Shown piece by piece: positions 1-5,410 of a stretch of DNA of 9,456 nucleotides. This DNA is from Verrucomicrobiota bacterium (GTDB taxonomy: Bacteria > Verrucomicrobiota > Verrucomicrobiae > Chthoniobacterales > UBA10450): NCBI GenBank assembly GCA_003219495.1, contig QHOZ01000031.1, forward strand, positions 14,276 through 23,731, written 5' to 3'. Each line of letters begins with the position of its first letter. Within the stretch, counting starts at the first letter, position 1. Below the pieces are notes generated by a model. That model did not search any database. It saw nothing but the letters and a program-made list of their open reading frames with translations, and had not been told where the DNA came from. The position numbers and the translations under genes are program-made.

Positions 1-1173
1 ATCTTCTTTGGCAATCGCGTCACTGGGCGCCCGTTCGAAGACCGGGACCTCGAAGGATTGACCACGCTTGCCGAACATGTTTCCACGATTTTCGAAAACG
101 CTCTGCTCTACGAAGAAGCCACAGTTCAGAAGAGTTTGGCTGAAACGCTTTTAAAATCGATCCCGCCGGGAATTGTCGCGATCGACGAAAACGCGAGCGT
201 GCGCTGGTTCAATCCGCCGGCGGAGAAAATCCTCGGGGTCGCGTCGGCCGATATCTTGAACAAACCGGTGGAACGCGTGGGCAATCGGCTAGCCGGACTT
301 CTGCGCGAAACTTTGGAATCAAGGACGCCGCCCGCCCCCCAGCGCTGGATCGACAGCAACACCCGACGCTCGTTGTCGATCGAAACGCGACAACTCGCGA
401 GCAACGGCGAACCGCTCGGCGCGGTCGCGGTGATCCAGGACATGACAACGCAGGAAGCGTTGCGCGAAAAACAAGCGCTCCTCGACCGAGCGACGTTCTG
501 GACCGACCTCGCCGCAAGCATGTCTCACGAGATCCGCAATCCGCTGGTCGCGATCAAGACTTTTGCGCAACTTTTGCCCGAGCGCTTCGATGACGCCGAT
601 TTCCGAAAAGAATTCAACGAGATCGTAGTTAGTGAAATCGATCGGCTCGATAAGATCATCACCCAGATCAACAACTTCGCCCATCCACCGGAACTGATCT
701 TGAAGCCGATCGACGTGCGTGCACCGGTGAAGAAAGGCGTCGAAATCGCCAGAGCGCGCTACGGATTCAACGGCAAGATCGAATTGGAAACCTCATTGCC
801 CGGCAATTTGCCGCCGGTCATGGGCGACGAGGGCGCGTTAGCGGAAGCGTTCGCGCATTTGCTGGCGAACGCGGCGGAAGCGAGCGCGGATCGCACGAAT
901 CCCCGAATCACACTTACGGTAAAGCCACTTCGACAAGGTCGCGAACGCGACGCGGTGGTCGTGACCGTGCGCGACAACGGCTCCGGAATTGCGCCGGAAA
1001 TCAAAGACAAAATTTTTTCGCCGTTCTGCACGACGAAACCGCGCGGAATGGGTTTGGGATTGCCAATCGTCAAGCGCACTGTGTTTGAGCATCACGGCCG
1101 CGTTGAAGTCGATTCCTCCTCGCGAGGCACGGAAGTCAGCGTGCTTCTCCCCGCCAGCTCGAACGGCGATTAG
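1..1173 (+). CDS. Sensor histidine kinase, GAF-PAS-HisKA-HATPase (5' partial)
   Basis: The reading frame is open from base 1, so the gene starts upstream of the window; the TTG at 58 is internal and not a real start. Numbering residues from base 1, residues 1-42 look like the end of a GAF domain (GRPFEDRDLEGL, then the helix ending ENALLYEE). A PAS domain follows at about 47-150 (SIPPGIVAIDENASVRWFNP). The HisKA dimerisation domain carries the H-box SMSHEIRNP with phospho-acceptor His176. The HATPase_c domain has its N-box at LLANAAEAS (Asn290), G1 at DNGSG (325-329) and G2 at GMGLGLPIVK (349-358), so all catalytic boxes are present. The H-box and overall style resemble NtrB/ZraS-type kinases. 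No transmembrane segment is visible in this part. It should autophosphorylate with ATP and pass phosphate to a response regulator; the signal is unknown. The aldolase gene follows after 58 bases on the same strand. No cognate regulator is adjacent, though a lone receiver lies at 3290-3739. Confidence 0.93.
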   Translation: MFFGNRVTGRPFEDRDLEGLTTLAEHVSTIFENALLYEEATVQKSLAETLLKSIPPGIVAIDENASVRWFNPPAEKILGVASADILNKPVERVGNRLAGLLRETLESRTPPAPQRWIDSNTRRSLSIETRQLASNGEPLGAVAVIQDMTTQEALREKQALLDRATFWTDLAASMSHEIRNPLVAIKTFAQLLPERFDDADFRKEFNEIVVSEIDRLDKIITQINNFAHPPELILKPIDVRAPVKKGVEIARARYGFNGKIELETSLPGNLPPVMGDEGALAEAFAHLLANAAEASADRTNPRITLTVKPLRQGRERDAVVVTVRDNGSGIAPEIKDKIFSPFCTTKPRGMGLGLPIVKRTVFEHHGRVEVDSSSRGTEVSVLLPASSNGD

Positions 1174-1231
1174 TCGCATTTTCGAGTTGCGATTTGCGGC
1201 CTGAGCTTTGAGGTTTCACAAAAGAGAGATC

Positions 1232-2134
1232 ATGAAATCTATCGCCGTGAATGCAGAACAATTGCAAAAAGTTAAGACGAGTCCGGGATTTGTTGCGGCG
1301 CTGGATCAAAGCGGCGGCAGCACGCCGAAAGCGCTGGGCCAGTATGGAATTCAAGAGAGTGCGTGGTCCAATGACGAAGAGATGTTCACCGTCGTCCATC
1401 AAATGCGGACCCGCATCATCACCAGTCCGGCGTTCAACGGGAAGCGGATCATCGGCGCCATTCTGTTCGAGAACACGATGGAACGAGATATCGAAGGGAA
1501 ACCAACCGGGGACTATCTCTGGAATGTGAAACAGGTCGTGCCGTTTCTAAAAGTGGATCAAGGCCTCGCCGCTGAAAAAGACGGCGTTCAATTGATGAAG
1601 CCTTTGCCGAATCTGGGCGCGCTTCTCGACAAGGCTAAGGCGAAACGCATCTTCGGAACCAAGATGCGCTCAGTGATCAAACAAGCCAACGAAGCAGGGA
1701 TCAAGGACATCGTGAATCAGCAGTTCGAAGTCGGGCAGCAGATTATCTCCGCGGATCTGGTGCCGATCATCGAGCCAGAAGTTGATATTCGCTGCCCGGA
1801 AAAAGCAAAAGCGGAGCAGCTGCTCAAGGCGGCGATCCTCGAAAAACTCAATGCATTGCCAGATGGTCAGTTGGTCATGCTCAAGCTGACGCTGCCTGAA
1901 CAAGGCGACTTTTACGCTGACTTCGTCAAACATCCAAAAGTTGTAAGGGTCGTTGCGCTCTCAGGCGGCTATTCGCGCGAAGAAGCAAACAATCGTTTAG
2001 GCAAACAGCATGGCGTGGTCGCCAGCTTTTCCCGCGCGCTTGTTGAAGGGCTGACGGCTCAGCAATCTGACGCTGAGTTCAACGCCGTCCTCGACAAATC
2101 GATTCAGAGCATTTTCGACGCATCGAATACTTAA
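1232..2134 (+). CDS. fda: Class I fructose-bisphosphate aldolase
   Basis: 300 residues, matching the roughly 296-residue bacterial class I aldolases of the Staphylococcus type. It cleaves fructose-1,6-bisphosphate to glyceraldehyde-3-phosphate and dihydroxyacetone phosphate, or runs in reverse in gluconeogenesis, in the cytoplasm and without a metal. Recognisable blocks are [17 protein letters not shown] (19-35), GAILFENTM (75-83), [10 protein letters not shown] (103-112), LMKPLPNL (121-128), FGTKMRS (141-147), [11 protein letters not shown] (186-196), [10 protein letters not shown] (213-222, with Lys218 the expected Schiff-base lysine), [14 protein letters not shown] (250-263) and ASFSRAL (264-280 region). 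The ATG at 1232 is chosen because a purine-rich AAAGAGAGA tract (1221-1229) lies just upstream and the homologous N-terminus begins here. An in-frame TTG at 1208 would add eight residues (MRFHKREI) and is less likely. I see no clear promoter in the 58-base gap after the kinase, so co-transcription is possible but unproven. Confidence 0.95.
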   Translation: MKSIAVNAEQLQKVKTSPGFVAALDQSGGSTPKALGQYGIQESAWSNDEEMFTVVHQMRTRIITSPAFNGKRIIGAILFENTMERDIEGKPTGDYLWNVKQVVPFLKVDQGLAAEKDGVQLMKPLPNLGALLDKAKAKRIFGTKMRSVIKQANEAGIKDIVNQQFEVGQQIISADLVPIIEPEVDIRCPEKAKAEQLLKAAILEKLNALPDGQLVMLKLTLPEQGDFYADFVKHPKVVRVVALSGGYSREEANNRLGKQHGVVASFSRALVEGLTAQQSDAEFNAVLDKSIQSIFDASNT

Positions 2135-2189
2135 GCCAAGTATTGCCAACCGAAGAACCGTGCGAGCGGGCGCTTGGCACAACCGTCTC

Positions 2190-2195
2190 TATAAT
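2190..2195 (+). promoter_or_regulatory. Perfect -10 hexamer upstream of lpxD, no matching -35
   Basis: TATAAT is an exact sigma-70 type -10 hexamer in the 74-base gap between the aldolase gene and lpxD. The only -35-like sequence, TTGGCA at 2174-2179, is just 10 bases away, which is too close for a normal promoter. Transcription from this -10 would begin near 2202. That would leave about seven bases of leader and place the AGAAAG ribosome-site candidate (2198-2203) largely outside the message. It may be chance, or a weak promoter giving an almost leaderless transcript. Confidence 0.22.
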
Positions 2196-2208
2196 TTAGA
2201 AAGAACCC

Positions 2209-3205
2209 GTGACGCTCACGCTCCAGGAAATCGCGAAGCTTTGCGGCGGTGAGCTGGACGGCAATCCCGACGGCAAAATCACCGGCGCCGCGTCCCTCGA
2301 TGAAGCGATCGAAGGCGAAATCGCGTTTTACAACAATCCGAAATACATGCCGCGGCTGCGCGCGACTCGGGCCTCCGCCGTTTTTGTCCCCGCCGATTTC
2401 AGCGAGAAGATTTCTCCGGCTCAAATTCGCGTAGCCGCTCCATCAGAGGCATTCGAGCAGGTCGTTTTGAAGCTCGCGCCGAAGCCGGTCGCTTTTGCGC
2501 CCGGCGTTCACCCGACGGCGATTGTCGATCCAACAGCGAAGATCGGTGCGCGCGTGTCGATCCAAGCGCACGCCGTGATCGAGCCGGGCGTCACGATCGG
2601 CGATGAAAGCGTGATTGGCGCGGGAAGTTATTTAGGTCACGAAACGCAAATCGGAACTAAGTGTTTCATTTATCCGAACGTCACGATCCGCGAACGAACC
2701 AAGATCGGTTCGCGCGTGATCATTCACAGCGGCGCAGTCATTGGCGCCGATGGTTTCGGATTCGAATTCAAAGACGGGCGACAACGCAAAATTCCCCAGA
2801 TCGGGATTGTGCAAATCGATGATGATGTGGAAATCGGTGCGAACACGACAATTGATCGCGCGCGTTTTGGGCGCACCTGGATTCAGGAAGACGTGAAGAT
2901 CGACAATCTCGTGCAGATTGCGCACAACGTGATCATCGGCAAAGACACCGTGATTGCGGCGCAGGCCGGGCGAACGAGTCTCAATGGCTGGGCAGGTCGG
3001 AATTGTTGGGCATGCAACGATTGGCGACGGTTCGATGATCGTCGCCCAAAGCGGTGTTTCGAAAAATATTCCCGGTGGGGTGTGGTTTGGTTATCCAGCA
3101 GTCCCAATCGAGGACGCGCGGCGACAATTCGCCTGGATTCACCGGCTGGGGAAGTTGTTCGAGCGGGTGAAAGCGATCGAGAAGAAGCTGGGTTCGAAGG
3201 AGTAA
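2209..3205 (+). pseudogene. lpxD: lpxD, UDP-3-O-acylglucosamine N-acyltransferase, frameshifted
   Basis: LpxD adds the N-linked 3-hydroxyacyl chain to UDP-3-O-acylglucosamine, the third step of lipid A synthesis. The GTG start at 2209 has AGAAAG five bases upstream, and its N-terminus (TLTLQEIAKLCGGEL) is typical of the family's uridine-binding domain (about residues 1-100). Left-handed beta-helix hexapeptide repeats run from about residue 102. The catalytic histidine is present in QIAHNV as His239, the same number as in E. coli. After AAQAG (residue 254, bases 2968-2970) this frame becomes nonsense and ends only at 3339, inside the next gene. The true C-terminus continues one base over, from GGC at 2969: GERVSMAGQVGIVGHATIGD, then the C-terminal helix ending KKLGSKE and TAA at 3203-3205. 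Related proteins, as I recall them, have about 14 residues between AQAG and GQVGIVGH; only about 6 codons remain. Restoring about 23 bases gives 339 residues, against 341 in E. coli. It could be a true pseudogene, a recent mutation or an assembly error. Confidence 0.85.
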
Positions 3206-3223
3206 TTCCGAGGGGGCGCACGA

Positions 3224-3256
3224 CAAGGCGCCAGCCTTGCCAAGGCGTTGGCAAGG
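3224..3256. repeat. Overlapping inverted repeats after lpxD
   Basis: CCTTGCCAA (3235-3243) and TTGGCAAGG (3248-3256) form a perfect 9-bp stem with a GGCG loop. A competing 6-bp stem is formed by CAAGGC (3224-3229) and GCCTTG (3234-3239), so the two hairpins are mutually exclusive. No T-tract follows, so it is not a classical intrinsic terminator. It lies 18 bases after the restored lpxD stop and 33 bases before the chosen start of the response regulator. It could serve as a lpxD 3' end, as a leader structure for the regulator, or be a copy of a dispersed palindromic repeat. Confidence 0.55.
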
Positions 3257-3289
3257 AGAGTGCTTATACTCGATATAGAAATTATAGGA

Positions 3290-3739
3290 ATGAAGTCGCA
3301 ACAACAACGAGAGTATTCCCAGTTCCTCATCATCGATGACGACCCAGGCATCGCGAAATTCCTGGTTACCTACCTCCGCCAACGCGGACATACGTGCCAA
3401 GCCCTTACGGACGGTTTCCAAACCGCCGCCTGGCTGGGTGAACACGAGTGCGAAGTCGCGATTGTGGATCTTAAGATGCCGAAGATCGACGGCATTTCGC
3501 TGATCAGTTTTATTCGCGAAATGGATCCGACGTTGCCGGTCGTCGTCTTTACGGGCGTCGGCTACGACGAGGAGCAGATGCACGCCGCTTTGCGTGCGGG
3601 CGCGAACGGTTACGTCAGCAAGAATTTGCCAGTCGAGCAACTTTACTGCGTGCTCGCGCGCGTTCTAGCCACGTGTCAGCAACGAAAACGCAGCGTCACA
3701 TTTAATGGTCAGCACCCGGCGCTTGCCGGCGCGGCCTAG
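3290..3739 (+). CDS. Single-domain response regulator (CheY-like receiver)
   Basis: 149 residues that are almost entirely a receiver domain with no DNA-binding or enzymatic output domain. Numbered from the ATG at 3290, the acidic pocket is IIDDDP (Asp16-Asp18) and the phospho-acceptor is Asp60 in VAIVDLKMPKIDG. The switch threonine is Thr88 in VVFTG, and the conserved lysine is Lys111 in GYVSKNLP. A basic tail (CQQRKRS) and about 15 further residues follow. Such proteins act by protein-protein contact or as phosphorelay intermediates. The start is uncertain. ATG 3290 has AGGA directly against it, with no spacing. GTG 3260 has AAGGAG (3253-3258) only one base upstream. TTG 3248 falls inside the hairpin stem and would give 163 residues. 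I prefer the ATG because receivers usually begin shortly before the first beta strand. The partner kinase is unknown; the kinase at the window start is the nearest candidate. Confidence 0.85.
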   Translation: MKSQQQREYSQFLIIDDDPGIAKFLVTYLRQRGHTCQALTDGFQTAAWLGEHECEVAIVDLKMPKIDGISLISFIREMDPTLPVVVFTGVGYDEEQMHAALRAGANGYVSKNLPVEQLYCVLARVLATCQQRKRSVTFNGQHPALAGAA

Positions 3740-4144
3740 TCACCGCTTTTCCACTTCGTCCAAACGCCGCCCCAATTCCTCCGGCGAAATGCACGACGCG
3801 CCAAACGCGTTCACCGTTTCCTTCTCGAGCGAATCGGACGTCGCTACGGTGATTTCGAAACGGGACGCATACTTGCTTGCAAGGCGCTCGACAATTGAAT
3901 CCGCTGCTTGGCCACGAGCGGCATAGAAGATTTGGACGTCGTGCGGATCGGATTCCTCAGTTGCGCGTGAGCCGCTGCCGTCAAAAACAACCGCCACCCG
4001 AATTCCGGTCCAATCTTGATACTGCCGCAACCGTTTGATCAAAGCTTCACGGGCAAGCGATGTGCGCCGAGCATGCAATTTGCGCAGCTCCGGCCAGGCG
4101 AAGATGATGCTGTGACCGTCGACAATCAGATGCTGCGTTGCCAC
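3740..4144 (-). CDS. NYN-domain (YacP/Rae1-like) putative ribonuclease
   Basis: 134 residues with the NYN (YacP-like, PIN-fold) layout. HLIVDGHSII opens the protein with Asp9, AVVFDGSGS has Asp55, GQAADSIVERL has Asp82, and ITVATSDS has Thr102-Asp104. These acidic positions match the metal-binding set expected of a PIN/NYN nuclease. The relative YacP (Rae1) in Bacillus subtilis is a ribosome-associated mRNA endoribonuclease; applying that function here is inference. At 134 residues it is shorter than the roughly 170-residue Bacillus protein and is mostly the bare domain. The start is GTG at 4144, with no convincing Shine-Dalgarno. An ATG at 4151 is in another frame. Its stop (3742-3740) directly abuts the stop of the convergent response regulator gene, leaving no intergenic base and no terminator hairpin. 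Confidence 0.82.
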   Translation of the reverse strand: MATQHLIVDGHSIIFAWPELRKLHARRTSLAREALIKRLRQYQDWTGIRVAVVFDGSGSRATEESDPHDVQIFYAARGQAADSIVERLASKYASRFEITVATSDSLEKETVNAFGASCISPEELGRRLDEVEKR

Positions 4145-4169
4145 GCGACATGGTAGGTCGAGCGAAGGC

Positions 4170-4445
4170 TCAGCGCGAGATGTCGATCTTTACTCGGCCG
4201 GCGCAGCCTGCTTTTTCGAGCGCGGCTTGGAGCTTTCGCGCTTTTTCGAGCGCGCTGCCCGTGTCTTTCGCTTCAAGTAAGCCTTCCGACGGCTCCGTTT
4301 CCTTCGAACTCGTGTTTGTTGACCCACACTTTGTTTCATCGAGAGAATCGGATTGCTTTTCACGCCCGTTTCGAATTAAAAAATCAACGCGTGCTCTCGC
4401 TCTCTGAGAATCTGTCACCAACTCCCAAAACCCTGATCGGGGCAT
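4170..4445 (-). CDS. Doubtful small ORF upstream of the NYN gene
   Basis: A 91-codon frame ends 25 bases before the NYN-gene start on the same strand, so it could form a two-gene unit with it. I do not recognise the product. The first half is low in GC at third positions and looks non-coding. The last 35 residues (ending ALEKAGCAGRVKIDISR) have codon use like the real genes and could form an amphipathic helix with a short tandem ALEKA motif. If real, the gene may start internally, at an uncertain codon. As drawn, it overlaps the 5' end of the divergent coiled-coil gene (4391-5203) by 55 bases, which argues against the full length. It may simply be open frame in the divergent intergenic region. 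Confidence 0.25.
   Translation of the reverse strand: MPRSGFWELVTDSQRARARVDFLIRNGREKQSDSLDETKCGSTNTSSKETEPSEGLLEAKDTGSALEKARKLQAALEKAGCAGRVKIDISR
4210..4254. repeat. 15-bp direct repeat, 30-base period
   Basis: GCTTTTTCGAGCGCG occurs at 4210-4224 and again at 4240-4254, exactly 30 bases apart. Read on the minus strand, it encodes the repeated ALEKA segment of the doubtful 4170-4445 frame. The multiple-of-three spacing fits, but does not prove, a coding tandem duplication of 10 codons. Only two copies are seen. Confidence 0.6.
4319..4348 (+). promoter_or_regulatory. Possible sigma-70 promoter for the coiled-coil/lipoprotein pair
   Basis: TTGACC (4319-4324, five of six -35 consensus bases) is followed after 18 bases by GAGAAT (4343-4348, four of six -10 bases). 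It points into the 4391-5203 gene and would give a leader of about 35 bases to the GTG at 4391. The position in a divergent intergenic region is sensible, but the -10 is poor and the match is by eye only. Confidence 0.3.
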
Positions 4446-5203
4446 CGGTTTTGATGCTGTTCATTGCCGCGATCTTTGCCGGTCTAAACGTAAGCAAAGT
4501 TAAAGGGCTGCGCTCCAGCGTGGCGGATGCGAATGCCGCCAGGCAATCCGCCGACCGCAGCCGCACGCAGCAGGAAAAAGAACTCAAAGCGCGCGAATCA
4601 GCAGTCGCCGCGGAGCAGGCGAAGTTAGCGCAGCAACAAGGGACCTCCGGAGCAGCCGAAGGACAGCTGACGCAGATTTTGACGGAAAAGAAAGACCTCG
4701 AAGCAAAGTTGCACGACAAAGACGGAGAAATACTCGCGTTGCAAAAACAGATCGAGGAAAAGCAGCCTGCCTCGGCGAACCCCGGCGCAGCTACGCCCAC
4801 CGAGCTCCAGGCACAATTGGACGATGCTCGCCAGCAGCTCGACGCTGCGGAGCGGGAGAAAAGTCTGCTCTCTGAGGAAGTGCAATCGGTTACCGAGCGT
4901 TCCGTGCAGGCCGAGGACGAGAAGAAACGCCGGGCCGTCGCGCATCGCAAGGTCGGCGTGCAGGGGAAAATTCTCGCCGTCAATCAGGCCTACAACTTCG
5001 TCGTCCTAAATTTGGGCGGCCGCAATGGGGTCGAGTCGCACTCGGAGATGTTGATCGTGCGAGACGGCACCTTTATCGGAAAAATCCGTATTTCTTCAGT
5101 TGAACCGGCCACCGCCATCGGCGATATCATCACGAGCACGTTGGCGCGAGGCGTCCAAGTGCAACCCGGAGACATTGTCATCTATGCTGGCTCAAATTCG
5201 TAA
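4391..5203 (+). CDS. Membrane-anchored coiled-coil protein of unknown function
   Basis: 270 residues from the GTG at 4391. A short cytoplasmic N-terminus is followed by one transmembrane helix (about 14-34, TLIGASVLMLFIAAIFAGLNV region). Next is a long charged, Ala/Gln/Glu/Lys-rich coiled coil (about 38-185), interrupted near 130-140 by a Pro/Ala linker (PASANPGAAT). The C-terminal domain of about 80 residues is beta-rich (GKILAVNQAYNFVVLNLG, then GVESHSEMLIVRDG, then IGKIRISSVEP, ending VQPGDIVIYAG). The alternating strands and the G-x-GD pattern suggest a small SH3-like barrel facing the periplasm. The architecture recalls MreC or flagellar FlgT-like envelope proteins but is not a recognisable member of either. 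The start is uncertain. TTG 4316 lies upstream and probably within a promoter. ATG 4454 would cut the membrane helix in half. No clear Shine-Dalgarno is seen. It overlaps the lipoprotein gene by 20 bases, implying coupled translation and a shared envelope role. Confidence 0.78.
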   Translation: MLSLSENLSPTPKTLIGASVLMLFIAAIFAGLNVSKVKGLRSSVADANAARQSADRSRTQQEKELKARESAVAAEQAKLAQQQGTSGAAEGQLTQILTEKKDLEAKLHDKDGEILALQKQIEEKQPASANPGAATPTELQAQLDDARQQLDAAEREKSLLSEEVQSVTERSVQAEDEKKRRAVAHRKVGVQGKILAVNQAYNFVVLNLGGRNGVESHSEMLIVRDGTFIGKIRISSVEPATAIGDIITSTLARGVQVQPGDIVIYAGSNS

Positions 5204-5393
5204 ACACGAGAGAAAAATCGCGACTGCGTTATTGCTTGTCGTCGCCGGACTGCTTGCTTCGTGCGCGAACCAAAAGGACGCCGCACTGGTTAAAGATCCC
5301 GACGCCAAACCCGAAGGCGCAATGCCCTGGAACAAGCAGGAAAAGTGGGAGACCGGCGGAACTCAGTTCGCCAACATGACCGACCATCGCTGA
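5184..5393 (+). CDS. Small lipoprotein of unknown function
   Basis: 69 residues from the ATG at 5184. The N-terminus is a lipoprotein signal: a basic region (QIRKHERK, 4-11), a hydrophobic core (about 12-25, IATALLLVVAGLLA) and the lipobox LASC with the lipidated cysteine at residue 27. The mature part is only 43 residues, charged and low in hydrophobics, containing KPEGAMPWNKQEKWETGG and ending in FANMTDHR. No folded domain is recognisable. A GGAG at 5168-5171 lies 12 bases upstream, inside the preceding gene. The 20-base overlap with that gene (a +1 frame relative to it) points to translational coupling. The following residue of the lipobox, Ala28, gives no inner-membrane retention signal by the E. 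coli Asp+2 rule, though that rule may not apply here. A longer frame from TTG/other codons upstream would bury the signal peptide and is rejected. Confidence 0.8.
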   Translation: MLAQIRKHERKIATALLLVVAGLLASCANQKDAALVKDPDAKPEGAMPWNKQEKWETGGTQFANMTDHR

Positions 5394-5410
5394 GCTGCGA
5401 GCGAGCTCAG
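5390..5410. terminator. Hairpin spanning both convergent stop codons
   Basis: CTGAGCT (5390-5396) and AGCTCAG (5404-5410) are perfect inverted copies around the 7-base loop GCGAGCG. The left arm contains the TGA stop of the lipoprotein gene (5391-5393) and the right arm the TGA stop of glgC on the other strand (5409-5407). Only 13 bases separate the genes. The symmetry would let it act as a bidirectional transcript end, but neither side is followed by a T-tract, so it is at best an imperfect or Rho-assisted terminator. Confidence 0.4.

Noticed and set aside
58..1173. TTG 58 as the start of the histidine kinase
   Set aside because: The frame is open to base 1 and the residues before 58 continue a GAF-domain pattern.
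2135..2178. GCCAAG/CTTGGC pairing after the aldolase gene as a terminator
   Set aside because: The stem is only 6 bp with a 32-base loop and no T-tract; a competing GCCAA copy at 2145-2149 pairs equally well.
2954..3205. A separate 83-residue gene starting at TTG 2954
   Set aside because: Its sequence is the C-terminal part of LpxD and its first residues are out-of-frame reading of the upstream half, so it is a frameshift fragment and not an independent gene.
3248..3270. TTGGCA ... TATACT as a promoter for the response regulator
   Set aside because: The spacing is 11 bases, far from 16-18, and no other -35 fits TATACT or the nearby TATAGA at the right distance.
2209..3339. The 376-residue open frame as the complete lpxD product
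   Set aside because: Residues after about 254 are unrelated to LpxD, while the conserved C-terminus lies in the next frame. The extra 122 residues cross the hairpin and run 50 bases into the response regulator gene.
4384..4983. A 199-codon minus-strand frame opposite the coiled-coil gene
   Set aside because: It is a Ser/Cys-rich product expected from the antisense of an Ala/Gln/Glu/Lys-rich coiled coil. The plus-strand protein has a coherent membrane helix, coiled coil and C-terminal domain.
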